Shown piece after piece: positions 11,430 to 22,516 of a DNA stretch of 64,000 nucleotides. This DNA comes from Costus lasius. Lineage: Eukaryota > Streptophyta > Magnoliopsida > Zingiberales > Costaceae. The notes beneath the pieces were generated by a model, which was given only the letters and a program-made list of their open reading frames with translations, had not been told where the DNA came from and did not search any database. The first letter of the stretch is position 1. Each line of letters opens with the position of its first letter. The stretch covers positions 10,709,957-10,773,956 of the forward strand of contig CM050450.1 of the NCBI GenBank assembly GCA_027563935.2, given 5' to 3'. A program made the position numbers and the translations under genes.

Positions 11430-12424
11430 ATGGGCCTTCTGGACAAGCTCTGGGACGACACCGTCGCCGGTCCTCGCCCCGAGACCGGCCTCGGCCGCCT
11501 CCGCAAGCACTCCTCCTTCGGCTCCCCCTCCAACTCCGGCAAAGGTCAGCCCATCCCATTTCCCTGTTTCTTTCCTAGTTTTCTCCTCGATCCGAGATCA
11601 GATCTGAGGCCTCCGCCAATCGGCGGTCCTATTTGTTCGAGCAGAGCGAGCCGCGGGGGAGGGAGGGGTCGGCGGATCGGAGTGCGGCAGCGAGGAGGCG
11701 GCGCTGAGGGTGACGCGGAGCATCATGATCAAGCGGCCGGCCGGTTGCCCGTCGCAGGGGAACGCCACACCGCCTGTGTCACCGGCGGGTTCGACGCCGC
11801 CCATCTCGCCCTTTTCCGGTGAGTGTTTGGTGCTTCAGCAGCGACTAATTTTGAGAATCGAAATTGAACGGCTCCTTTGTCACGAGTCTAGATTCGATCG
11901 CTTCCACGAACTAAAATAACTTGAACACTAACATGAAAGTTGGATTGCCACTAAATTGCTTGGACTTGTGGAATTTCTTGCGATCCATCTCTACTTGACT
12001 CGTTTACAAACAAAAGGGGAAAAAAAACTAGAAAGATGTATGCATACTTTCCATGTATACAGCTACGTAACCAGTTAAATCAAAGGCAGTAAAATATCAT
12101 TTCTTCCTATGCAATTCCACTAGATACACAATTGATTGATATTGACTTGCCCTCTTTAACTTTACCTTTTTGATACTTCTTCGATCTGATGAATCTAGAT
12201 CTATCACCTGATCTTAACAACGTAATCCGATTCAAGTGCTACTGATTACTCAGTCTATCAACAAAAACGTACCTACATATATAATTCACATTCTCAAGGT
12301 TGATTGTTGGTATTACCCAGGTGGAGAGTGGAATCGATTCAGGAGGAAAGCATTGTCCGACGCATATGATAGAAGGGCAGGAGGAGGAATTGTGAGTATC
12401 GGATCCCGCGATCCTACTCCTTAG
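11430..12424 (+). CDS. Dormancy/auxin-associated protein, DRM1/ARP-like
   Basis: Three exons, 11430-11544, 11645-11818 and 12321-12424, join in phase with GT-AG introns to give 393 nt and 130 residues. The protein begins MGLLDKLWDDTVAGPRPE followed by GLGRLRKHSSF, the diagnostic start of the plant auxin-repressed/dormancy-associated family. Exon 2 encodes VTRSIMIKRP and a proline-serine block (PPVSPAGSTPPISPFSGG). Exon 3 encodes FRRKALSDAYDRRAGGG, close to the family's FRRRSASDAYE motif, and ends at TAG. These small disordered proteins accumulate in dormant or growth-arrested tissue; no biochemical activity is established. Intron 1 is 100 bp and intron 2 is 502 bp. The intron 1 acceptor (GAGCAG at 11639-11644) is the one that keeps frame. 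The upstream G-boxes suggest hormone- or light-responsive transcription. Confidence 0.9.
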
Positions 12425-13681
12425 GAGGAGGATTGTGGTAACCTGATACTACCTAAAACCACAAGCGACATATAATTCTCATGAATGCTTGGAAGGAAAA
12501 TACTGAAGCTGCCGACTAGCAGAGAAAGGGCTGAGGGTTCTTGGAACATCTACTACTTGGTGCTTAGTTAAACTCAAGTAGGGTTCACAATGAGGTCAGG
12601 TGTAAGCTTGGGGTTGCCTGTATCTTCTTTCCTAGACAAGTAATAACTAATAAGAGCTTGTGATAATGGTATGTGAATGGAACCTTTTGTCAGTGGCTTT
12701 TATAAAGTATGTTATCTTATCTCTTGCAATTATTATATATATGATACATATATATAAGCCTGTGGATAGATAATCTTTGGATGGTTCTTATGACATTAGC
12801 TATCGCATGGACGTCTTTGTCTTGAAAAAAACAGGGTTTTCAGATTAGATATGCATGACAGTTGATTCCTTTTGTTATTATATTTGAAGGTTCCAACTAA
12901 AGTTCAAGAACCTCAATTACAAGCTAAATATTGCAAAAACATATATTGTACAAGCTTGATTATAAATACATGGAGAAAGGGTTTGGGGGTTCCACCAACC
13001 TAGCACATGTCTGCACAATGTATCCTTGCAAATAGTTCATAGAACATTCGTTTATTAAAGAAACTTCATTTATTTTGTCTGATTGAGAAAAGAGATCATT
13101 CCGGAGCTTGAAAGAGTATAGGCCGGATAGGAAGCCAAGACGGCCTCATCGCAGTAGTACCATAACAAAGCAGAGCTATGAAATCTCCAATAGAGCCTTT
13201 AGAATCACTTTCATGTTTTATAGTCATTTTTAGAGTGTGCACCTCATCGAAACATCATCCTCGAGACGAAGCTTCGCGTCTATCATCGTAGTTACGGTTT
13301 GAAACTAAGTAATGAAGACCAAACTCAAATCTTAAAACTAAAGTCTTTACTAGTTGAATGAAAGACTTACTATAAATTCCATGAAGAAGTATTTAAATAA
13401 TATATTATATAAATCAATGAGGTCTAGCAATAAGAAAATATTTCATATATTCCAAGTGCATTGTTGAGATTTAGCAGAAGACTTAATAAAACTAATTAAC
13501 ATATACGCTCGCAAGTAATCCAAGCAAGACCTTCAATTAATAATAAATCTAGCTAGCTTATATGGCCAGCCATGAGAAAAAAATCTTCTCGAGGAGATTG
13601 GGTCTAATCATGCCAGATCGGACGGTCCAGATTTAGCCTTGACGCCGACCATTGATTACCCCTAGAAGAAGAAGCAGCAGC
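12425..13681. other. Intergenic region between DRM1-like and pectinesterase genes
   Basis: The genes converge, so this holds both 3' flanks. No other reading frame, repeat or RNA gene is recognisable. Confidence 0.6.
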
Positions 13682-15471
13682 TCAATTCAAGCCCGGAGTA
13701 AAAGGCACGGAGGTGGAAGACAGCCACTGATTCCCTTGAATTAACGTCGCCACCGTGAAATTATTGGCCTCCGCCGTGCTGTTAATCACCCTGTACCCCG
13801 GCCACTTCACCCTCTTGCTCGTGTCCGAGCCAGGCCCCCGGTTCATGTACTCCCCGTAGTACAATGTGTCCAGCGCGAACGTCCCGTTCCACTCCAACCA
13901 CCCCGCCGGTTGGATCAGGCTCCCTAGGTTCGACTGCATCACCACCGTTCGCGAGTACTGTCTCCACGGCCGCCCCAGGTACGTGGACACGTTGTTCTGC
14001 ATCGGGATGAGGTCCGCCGCGGCCGCCACCTTGCAGGCGTGGATTGAGATGCCCGTGTTCTGGTTCGGGTCCTGGCGGCCCTGCGCCGTGAAGACATTCG
14101 TCTGGCCCTTCAATGGCAAGCGGGCGTAGAGGTTGCAGGCCTGGAAGACGACCGCGGCGTTGCCGAATATGAAGTCGATGGTGCCGTAGACGTCGCACTC
14201 GCGGTAGAACTGGCGGAGCGAGTGCACGTAGAGGGTGTCCTGGTGGCCCACAAAGCTGCAGCGGTAGAAGGCGGAGAGATCGGCGTTGACGCGCAGCGCC
14301 ACCGCCTGGCCCTTGCTCGGGCCCGCAGCGTTCTCGACAGTGATGTTGAACATAAGAAAGCCGGTGCCAGTTACAGCTGAGGCGAGCAAATACGCAGGGA
14401 TTAATCAATATTTATTTTGGAATTAAGCAAATAAACGCAATTTAATGAACGTTGGACTATATAAAATTTTAAAAAGAATTTATTAAATTATTCACCTAAT
14501 GTAGCAGAATTGAAGGTAGTCCACCCGTCAGCGACGTTCCTGCTCGCCTTCACCACCGTCTTTCCGATGCCGTCCCCGATCAGCATCAGGTTCGTCTTGC
14601 TCGACGCCACCACCACGTTCTCAAAATAGGCTCCAGCCTTCACATATATCACGAACCTCGTCTTCGTCTTGTTCGGCGCCGCCGCTATCGCCTCCCCTAT
14701 CGTCGTGAAGTTGCCGCTCCCGTTCTTGTCCACCACCAGGTTCGCCTTCGTCGCATTCCACGTCGTCGCCTGCAGTAGCTTCCGGTCCTTCGACGTCATC
14801 CACGAAGGAAACCAGGCTTCCTGGCCCTTGCACCGCGGCGCCTGCCGCCGCTGGATCTTCCTCGCCATCGCGAGGGAGTTGCTGGCGAGGCGAGCCACGT
14901 GGTAGAGTTTCCGCTGGATGGCCCGGCGGTACCCGCCGCCCCCGCCCACGTAGGCGAAGCCCTCTAGGCACGTATACTGGTTGGTGATGACGGCGGAGAG
15001 GACTGTCCAGACGTCTTCCACGCTGGCGCTGGCGTAGGGTGCGACGCCGGCTTCAGCAGCGTGCAGCTCCTCGTGGGTCAGCGAGAAGAGCAGGAGGCAG
15101 TCGGAGAGGGCAAGGCGCTGCCGGCGGTCGAGTGTGCGCTGCCGGCGGGCGAGGTAGCTGGAGCAGTTGGCCGCTACGTCGGTGACGGCGGATCTGGTGG
15201 CGTTGATGGTGACGCTGATAGCGTCAGAGAGGGACTTGGGGTGCGAATTTCCGGCAGAGGAGAGAGTGGAGGCACACAGGTCGGAGTAAAGCGTCCCGTC
15301 GCAGTGGTCAGAATAAGTGGCGCCAGCGGCAGTGTGGTTCAACTGTGCGTGGTGCGGCGGCGCCGATTCTGGAGCAATGGGGAATGCTTGCAGCAGGAGC
15401 AGCAGGACGGAGAAGGCGATGCAAGAGAGGAGTTGTCTGCTGCTTGATCTGCAACTGCTTGGCGTCAACAT
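13682..15471 (-). CDS. Pectinesterase/pectin methylesterase, type I (PMEI pro-region plus catalytic domain)
   Basis: Two exons on the minus strand, 14496-15471 and 13682-14376, join through a GT-AG phase-1 intron to give 556 residues. The ATG at 15471 gives MLTPSSC followed by a hydrophobic secretion signal or anchor (about residues 14-31). A pectinesterase-inhibitor pro-domain spans about 54-205, then a basic processing site KDRKLLQ at about 228-234, then the catalytic beta-helix at about 245-545. Catalytic residues are present with the family spacing: Q349 (GQAVALRV), Q371-D372 (HQDTLY), D393 (GTIDFIFG) and R461 (YLGRPW). The enzyme would demethylesterify homogalacturonan in the cell wall after pro-domain removal. 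Third codon positions are very GC-rich. A TATA box lies at 15592-15600. It resembles the pectinesterase at 55749-57515 in structure, but not closely enough to be a recent copy. Confidence 0.95.
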
Positions 15472-15591
15472 GGCGATCAACGAAGTTGACTAGTTGAGAG
15501 ATTTAGCGTTGCATGCGCATGAGAATCAATCTAAGGATCTCAGATCTACGGTTGGTGGTGATATTTGGTAGTGTGGAAGCGGGAAGCTACT

Positions 15592-15600
15592 CATTTATAG
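15592..15600 (-). promoter_or_regulatory. TATA box of the 13.7-15.5 kb pectinesterase
   Basis: On the minus strand this reads CTATAAATG, about 120 bases upstream of the chosen ATG at 15471, a suitable distance for a core promoter. Confidence 0.55.
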
Positions 15601-17087
15601 GAGTAAACCGGATAGTACGCAAATCTAATGCTCGATTCAGCGCTGACTCGCGCATCACATGTGATTTGCATGTTGGATTTAAGAAATGCACGTAGAGTTG
15701 ACTAAAACTTGAGTTTGGATGCTGCATGCAAATTCATGCAGAGCTGCACGTGATTGCGATTTGCAAGTATTAATTTTAGTACAATTAGAAGATTAGAAGT
15801 AGTGACGAGGACTTAAAGAATTTGTAGACCCGGTGCTACTTGCCTGATATGTAAGAGCATTAAAAAGAATAGGTCAACTTTAATTGTTTTTTTCTTTAAT
15901 TTGGATAAATAATTATATACATGAGACTTTATAATTAACTTTACATCATAGTTGACTGAATCTTTGATCTAATCCAAGCTAAAACACACTACAAATTAGA
16001 TTAATAGATGAACTAACTCATTTTTCGATCAGTAGAAATATAATAATTATAATAGCAATCCCCTAATTGTTTTTTAAGAATCCACGATAATTTACTGTTC
16101 ATATTAAAAAAAATGAGATTTATAAATAATTTACATTAGATTAAATATAATAGACTTAATAGTAATATAAAATGCATATATATATATAAATTCCATTATA
16201 ATTTGTTATTTATAATCAATTTTATTATACCAATTAGTTGTTTGTGATTAAAGTATAGATATCTATAAAAGTTGACTTAGGAACCTGGATATATATCAAA
16301 GTTATCAGGGTTTGACCTAATTAAGAACTCTATCAAAGTTATCAGGGTTTGACCTAATTAAGAACCCTAATGATGCATATGACATGCATGTTACTCTATA
16401 CATCGTGAATGTTACTTGAATTTGCATTTGAGTCCACTTGAAGCACATGTAACCGGAGAGCTTTTATTTTGGCCAAGAATTATTTTTACATTTGATATAA
16501 TTATAAGTGATAATAATAACAATTAAACTCGAGTCAATCACATATCTGATAATGGATTAAAAATATAAAAAAAATTATAATATTACTTTAAAAATCTCTG
16601 CTAGTTAATTATAAAATAAATATTATATAAATATATAAAATTACTTTAATTTATAAGACAAATTTAAAATAAAAAAATAAAACTAAATATTTTTTATATA
16701 AATATAATTTCTCATCTCATTCTAATTTAACTCACTAGTCCGCTAATACAACATAATTTCTTTCTACGAATTCTTCTTTTAATTCCCTCTTAAGTTCATT
16801 TATAAGCGTCACTCAAGGATCCTTGCGGAGGTGCCTTTCACAAAGGAGGTCAAAGTCACTAAATTAACTTTTCTCTTGCTTGCCTAAGAGTCAACCCCTC
16901 GTTGAATAAAATTATTGACATTTAGGAAGATATTTTAATGACAAATTGACCTTAGCGAGAGGGGTATTATAAAGGAAAAAAAGTTTTAGGGAGTCGGTCA
17001 TTTTAAAAATTTTAGGGAGCTTGCTGTTTGACACTATTGAATTAGAAAGGAAGAACATGTGATTCATAAATTTTGGTGCATATTAGT
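15601..17087. other. Intergenic, AT-rich
   Basis: Upstream flank of the pectinesterase. It contains the 37-bp tandem duplication noted separately and otherwise nothing recognisable. Confidence 0.6.
16294..16367 (+). repeat. Near-perfect 37-bp tandem duplication
   Basis: A unit beginning TATCAAAGTTATCAGGGTTT and continuing to AAGAAC(T/C)C is present twice head to tail with essentially one difference, so the duplication is recent. Confidence 0.85.
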
Positions 17088-17672
17088 TAGGGCTGAGCAT
17101 ATGATAAAACCGAATTATCGGATACAGAAAAAGAATTTACTGGCTTACCACAGAAAAAAATTATTATCGAAATCATACCCGAACTTGTTATTTACCAATC
17201 AGTAAATTACCAAATTACCATCAGTAAATTACCGATTTACCATTTATAATAAATATTACCCAATTAATTTATTAAAATAATACAAAATAAAATTATTATT
17301 TTTCATATCTTCTTCTAGCATCTACAAATTACAATGTAAATAAAATTATAAATATGAGTAAAAACAGAATTTATGTGTAAAAATATAATTTAATGTAAAA
17401 TATAAAAGCATTTAAATAACTAAGGGTTAGAGTTAGAGAATAAAGATTAATAAATAAAAACTTATTTTTTATATATTAATATATATGTATACCGGTAAAT
17501 CGATAAATTACCGAATCGAAAACCGAAAACTGAAAATTGAATACCGAATTATATATAAATTATTACCGAATCGAAAATTGATATCGAATTTACCGAATTG
17601 ATTTATCGATTTACCAATTTACCAATTTACCGGTCGGTAAATTCGGTAAAAACCGAATTATGCTCACCCCTA
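17088..17672. mobile_element. hAT-type MITE, 585 bp, with 8-bp target duplication
   Basis: The ends are TAGGGCTGAGCATA and TATGCTCACCCCTA, inverted repeats matching at 13 of 14 positions. They are flanked by the exact 8-bp duplication ATATTAGT (17080-17087 and 17673-17680), the length typical of hAT elements. The interior is AT-rich with many copies of CGGTAAAT/ACCGAATT words and no coding capacity. The target is a boundary sequence (GTGCATATTAGTAGG...) that occurs uninterrupted at about 30421 and 33241. Confidence 0.9.
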
Positions 17673-18557
17673 ATATTAGTAGAAATGTTAGCATGCACCT
17701 TGCTATCTGCTTCAATTAAAGAGCTGATATGTGTTGTGCAGAGAATTTATCATTATCATTAAAACAAATGAAGATAAAATATATCATAAATATCATAGAC
17801 ATAATATCGCTCGAGCTCAATATAGAATACCTCAAAAGATTAACTCTATTTATAAATACTTAAATCACTTCTACATTAAAACAAATATAATTGAGTTAGA
17901 ACGGGAAGAAAAAAGCTACAATAAGTAGAAATTAGGATTAATTGAGTTAGATGAGCTATTGGGTGTTTGGATGGTGAATATTTAATATACATATAATTTA
18001 ATCAGGTTAGATAAGTGATGAGTCAAATTTATGTCTAATTTTATATATTTCTACACCCTATTTGAGTCATCCTTTTATTTTTTTTGTTTGTTATTTAGTT
18101 TAAAATTATTGTTTAGTTTAAAGAAACAGGAGCACCGATGAGAGGAAGAGATTCATGCAGAATTCTAGAGCCAAAGGAGCTCCAGATCAATGACGGCAGC
18201 GACGTACATTCAAGAGGAGACGAAGTAGCAGAAGCATATAACTATCACATAGTCACGAGATTGTGATCATCATCACACCCCTGTCATCCGCGGGAGTAAA
18301 ACTTTTTTTTTTTGTTTCTTTTTTCTCATGTGCACGGTGCATCTCATTGATGAACAGTTGTTTCCATGACTTATTGTACTCAAATCATGACTCTTGTGGC
18401 GTAATTTTTTCTCGGGGCTAAGAGAGTAGCCGTTTGATTTTCTTGATGGTTTAAACCATTAAAATTTATTTGTAATCTTGCTTGAGTTATACTAATTCAA
18501 TTATAGAGTAATTAATGCAGGTATGATTATTTGAAATTAAAGTAGGGTTATAACAAG

Positions 18558-19210
18558 TAGACCTGGTAAAGCTTGACCTGACTTGACTCGACACAAAGTT
18601 AGATGGGTTTGCGTCAACTATAATCATGTTCGGGTCATAAATAGGTCAACCCATTTATGACTCGAAATAATCTAGTCGTGTCGGGTTGTAAATGAGTTGA
18701 CCTGTTTAACCCGATTATATTATATATTTATATATATAAATTTTAAATATAAGCCCGCCCACTAGCCTATAAGCTCAAATCTCTTCTAATCGAGTTAAGC
18801 AGATCAATATAGGCCCGCCAAATAGCCTATAATCTCAAATCTCTTCTAATCGAGTTAAGCAGATCAATATAGGCCCGCCCAATAGCCTATAATCTCAAAT
18901 CTCTTCTAATAATCTTTTAACCTATATTTCGGCTCATACCACAGGTCCATGAGCCCAAATTTTTATAAATTTTTTATTAATTTATTATTTATATATAAAA
19001 TATGAATAATAAATTTATAATCAAGTTATGTCAGGTCTAAAAGATTAGGTTAATTAATGACTATTTAATAAATAGGTTATTCGGGTCGTATTCGGGTTAA
19101 ACAATTTGACCCAATTACTTAAACGGATTATGCTCGAGTTGCCTTAATTGGGTCATGGGTCACGGCTGACACGATCCGTTATGACCCACTGACTCGAATT
19201 GTTAGGTCTA
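18558..19210. mobile_element. hAT-derived nonautonomous element, 653 bp
   Basis: It begins TAGACCTGG and ends TTAGGTCTA, an inverted pair, flanked by ATAACAAG and ATAATAAG (7 of 8 identical), consistent with an 8-bp target duplication. It has no coding capacity. It is GGGTC/GACCC-rich near the ends and contains the 60-bp tandem repeats at 18748-18911. The corresponding place in the paralogous unit (about 31310) lacks the element. Its first 45 bases resemble the left end of the hAT at 61761. Confidence 0.85.
18748..18911 (+). repeat. 60-bp tandem repeat, about 2.7 copies, inside the MITE
   Basis: The unit contains TAGGCCCGCC, TAGCCTATAATCTCAAATCT and CTAATCGAGTTAAGCAGATC. The second and third copies are nearly identical and the first has a few changes. 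Confidence 0.9.
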
Positions 19211-20080
19211 ATAATAAGAACCCTTTAATTAGGCCTATAGAGTTAGACCAGGAGAGTAGTGTAACTTAATTATTATTATTATTATTATTACATGTGATAA
19301 ATTTAATTCTTACCATTACGTTATTTTAAATATAGTAGGAGCATTGAAAAGTGCACTATAACATTAGAAAATTTTTAATTGAATATCCGGTTAAAAGCTG
19401 CAAAAGTATTTTAAAATTACTTGAGAGAATAACATGTGAATTAAACCACAAGAGTGATTCTTAATTTAATAGGGGCAAAAATAAAATTATCATAACACTT
19501 AAGGCTAAAATAGTAAGTCTTAAAAGTGAATGTTGGTTTATCATTGAGTTGGGCATTAAAGAAGAGACAACTTGAATTTTAAGTTAATTTCTCTTTAGTT
19601 ATACTCAATTAATTGATAGAAAATTTATAAAGAGTTAGTGTGGTGAAACTTTGTTCTACATTTTATCTATTGAATTTTCTCAATATTTTACTTACTTTCG
19701 AATTCTCTAGAAACACAATTAATTTACTTAGATAGTATGGTTATAATTTGTTGGTACTTAATACGTAAGTCCGAAAGCAATATTTTTAATTACATCGATG
19801 TATTTATTGGCACGTCAATAAGCTAACTCCTTTATGATTTTATTTTGAGCTATAAGTAGATTAGCTTATTTATGACTCAAACATAATTAAATCTGATTCA
19901 AATCCGACTGTTTGTGTTTGGCTCCAGCGCCGATGCAAATGTTTAGTTCTAAATTAATTTGTAGATCGAAACTAGAACATGCCGAAGCAAAGATTGTATA
20001 TCCAAATTGAACACAAGCTGACGTCGATCCCTACAGCCAAGAAATTGAACGGCATGCCACAAATCAATCAATCAATCAAT
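19211..20080. other. AT-rich 3' flank of ATL copy 1
   Basis: Part of duplicated unit 1; it aligns in patches with 31340-32256. No gene is seen. Confidence 0.6.
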
Positions 20081-20542
20081 TTACACGGCGAGCTCAGGCG
20101 GCGCTGGAGATATGGAAGCACGGCAGACGGGGCACTCGGGGTGAGCCGCCAGCCATGCGTCGATGCACTCTACGTGGAAGCAGTTCGGCAGGAACCGCCC
20201 CCTCTTGCCGTCCCTCAGGTCCATCAGGCACACGCTGCAGTTGAGCTTCTTCCTCTGCGCCGCCGGCGAGTACATGAATTCCGGCAGCATCTCGAGCACC
20301 GCGGCTCCAGCGCCGCCGTCAGCTGCCCGCGGCACGCCGGCATCCCTGGCTGGGGCAGGGGTGCTGGGGGCAGCAGACCTGGCGGGTGCTCTGACGGCGG
20401 CCTCTCTTCGGCTACGGGTCTGCGGCGGCGGATCCTTGCAAATGTTTTTGAGGACGGAAAACAAGATCATAAACAACATAGATGCACCGAACATGGAGAT
20501 GAAGAAGATGATGACAAAAGTTGGCGCTCCGTCGGCAGCCAT
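20081..20542 (-). CDS. ATL-type RING-H2 protein, copy 1, with damaged RING
   Basis: The 153-residue product from the ATG at 20542 (MAADGAPTF) has an N-terminal transmembrane segment (about 8-30), a basic stretch (TRSRR), an alanine/proline-rich linker, LEMLPEF (the ATL GLD-like region) and a C-terminal RING ending near the stop. ATL proteins are membrane-anchored E3 ubiquitin ligases. In this copy the centre of the RING reads NCFHVEC, whereas its paralogue at 32257-32721 reads NCFHCFHVEC, the canonical C-x-H-x2-H-x2-C. An in-frame 9-bp deletion has removed three residues, one zinc-ligand position and the normal spacing. The reading frame is intact, so the protein may be made, but E2-dependent ligase activity is doubtful. 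An upstream in-frame ATG at 20602 is possible but less likely. A copia element sits 414 bp upstream of the start. Confidence 0.85.
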   Translation of the reverse strand: MAADGAPTFVIIFFISMFGASMLFMILFSVLKNICKDPPPQTRSRREAAVRAPARSAAPSTPAPARDAGVPRAADGGAGAAVLEMLPEFMYSPAAQRKKLNCSVCLMDLRDGKRGRFLPNCFHVECIDAWLAAHPECPVCRASISPAPPELAV

Positions 20543-20979
20543 GTTCCCGGAGCAAATTTCGAAGATCTCCCAATAAGACGCTTGAATCTGAGCACATAAC
20601 AAAGGGAGGAGATGGCGGAGGAGGAGAAGTAACAGAGAAGAAGATAACGACGACTCTGGTACTCCAGTTGACCTTCTGTCAATTCGCCTCGCGATTAAAA
20701 TTCAACCAATTTAACGCATGAGAGTAAACCGCATTAATCTATATATCTGAACGTGGCTCCGTTTGACCATTTCAATTTAGTATTAATTAATTCAGAAAGA
20801 CTGCAAAGGAACCATCCTGCAGCAGATCGATTTATGAAGCAAAGGATGCATGAACGTGGCTCAGTTCATCGCGATAATTCGCCTCAGCGTGGCAGAATCT
20901 AATATTGTGTATGTTATAAAGCATCAACAATTAATTATATTTGCCTGTCCTAATCTGTTGGGCTAACGGTCTCTCCTAG

Positions 20980-22147
20980 TGTCAGGCCTCGGTCTAATTG
21001 GTTCAGCCCAAAGCCCAATGGGCCGGGCGAAGGCCCAAATCCAAACCCACACAACAACAAAGCTCAAAATTCGAGTGGCAAAAGTCGGTCAACGTGCGAT
21101 TTTGACCGAGCTTCGCGACAACAGGCTGCAGCGTCTTCATCTCGCTCGACGGAAGACGCGGGCGCTTCGGATGCGGATGACGGCCGCAAGTGGAGCGGAC
21201 GAAACGAGTCTTCAGCAGAAGACTCGGGATAGTTTCGCCAGTGGAAGAGGCGGCGACGTCTCCCTAAAAGCCGCAACAGGGGGGAAGATCGAGGGGGCAA
21301 CCACCGAGCTTGAATCGACTCCACCTGCCAGTGCATCACCACCACCGAGAGCTTTGGGGAGAGTTTGAGTGGCGAACGGCTTCGAGGGCGAGGTCGACAG
21401 AGAGCTTTGTAGTCGTCGACAGGGGTTGACGACGAGGGAGGGTTCGAGGGCTTCGTCGGTGGCCTGGGGGTCGTCGGCGATAGTTGAGAAGGTTTTGTAA
21501 GTTTTCTTTGGGTGAATAAAAGCTTACGATCTTTCCCTATCTCCTTTCCCTGCCCTCTGAGCTCTACGCATCTCCGGCAACAATTCACGGCAGCAGGGCT
21601 GCCGGACGACGACGAGGCACTGAGGGAAGCAGGCGGCTTTCCCCTCCCGGAGACACACGCCTACAAACGCAGGCGGCGAGACGAAATTGTGAGGAAGAAG
21701 ACGAACGCGTAAGGCGTTCGTTACGAGGCAGATGAGTCAAAATTGAGCCGGTCAACGCTCAATTTTGGATTCCGATTTCGCGAGAAGATTTTCAGTCGGC
21801 TGATGCAAGCCGACGTCAGCAGAGGCAGCGAAATTCAAATTCGACGGACGAATTCAACGGTTGACGTCACGCTAACGTCAGCAGGGGATTTAATTCGGCA
21901 ACGGTGCAGGCGGCGTTGACTAAGGTGATTTTGACTTTCGGAAATCTAATTTAGGGATGGACTTTCGAGATTAGGGTTAGGGTTTTTTCGAGAGAATTGT
22001 AATTTGGGGATAAAATTTAATCGGGGAGTTAGGGTTTGGGATTTGGAGCCGGAAACCCTAAAGAGAGTTGCGTTCCGGTGTTCCGCCAGATAGTCCTGAG
22101 ACAACGGTTAAGGGCTGTTTTCAGGCCGATTCGACTGGGGCATGACA
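20980..22147 (+). repeat. 5' LTR of gag-only gypsy element (1168 bp)
   Basis: TGTCAGGCCTCGG...GGGGCATGACA. It is near-identical to 23541-24708, with scattered substitutions and equal length. Short open frames inside (for example 20979-21368 and 21064-21588) are repeated in both LTRs and are not genes. Confidence 0.95.
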
Positions 22148-22149
22148 AC

Positions 22150-22161
22150 AGGTATCAGAGC
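22150..22161 (+). other. PBS of gag-only element
   Basis: AGGTATCAGAGC, one mismatch from the tRNA-iMet complement, two bases after the LTR end. Confidence 0.8.
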
Positions 22162-22453
22162 GGGCAAACGTGTTACAGCAAACACGGCACCTTCAACTTC
22201 ACCCTCGAAGGTGAAGAAAGGTTTGAAATTCCAGAAGATCACCCACACAACCAGAGGAGCGTCAGAGGACATCCGGCCCAAGCAGGATAAAGGAAAAGCC
22301 AAGGAGACAGCTGAACCTGAGGAGATGGTGAACCAGGGTGATCACATCGCAGATCGAGCAGGTGCTCGGTCTGGCCAGTGGTGGAGGCAATGGGATGATT
22401 CCACAGGTGGAAAGCCTTCAGAAGACAGTGGAGGATCAGGAATTGCTGATCGA

Positions 22454-22516
22454 GCAGCAGAGGTTGCAGATCGAACAACAGAGGTTGCAGATCGAACAAC
22501 AGAGGTTGAAGATTGA
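22454..22516 (+). repeat. 21-bp tandem repeat encoding EQQRLQI heptads
   Basis: Three consecutive copies of a unit like CAGATCGAACAACAGAGGTTG lie within gag and give an exact heptad repeat, so they add coiled-coil length in frame. Confidence 0.9.

Larger units (their letters stand above)
18240..20955. repeat. Duplicated unit 1 containing ATL copy 1 and flanks
   Basis: From about 18240 to 20950 this segment aligns by eye with 31030-33190. Shared tracts include the region with CATCACACCCCT, the stretch with GTGCACTATAACATTAGAAA-like sequence, the block before the RING gene (TCTAAATTAATTTGTAGATC), the gene itself, and GTGGCAGAATCTAATAT upstream of it. Divergence is substantial outside the gene. 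17673-18239 holds the same kind of AT-rich sequence without a clear match or gene. Confidence 0.8.

Noticed and set aside
13782..15447. Long antisense and alternative-frame ORFs over the first pectinesterase
   Set aside because: Shadows created by GC-rich third positions of the real gene.
18748..18911. CRISPR-like direct repeats
   Set aside because: Head-to-tail 60-bp copies without spacers, inside a plant MITE.
20467..20721. Extended N termini and antisense frames at ATL copy 1
   Set aside because: The segment upstream of MAADG matches untranslated sequence in the paralogue and is read in different frames in the two copies.
20979..21588. Open frames of 129 and 174 codons on opposite strands
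   Set aside because: Inside the LTR of the gag-only element and duplicated at 23516-24282; non-coding repeat text.
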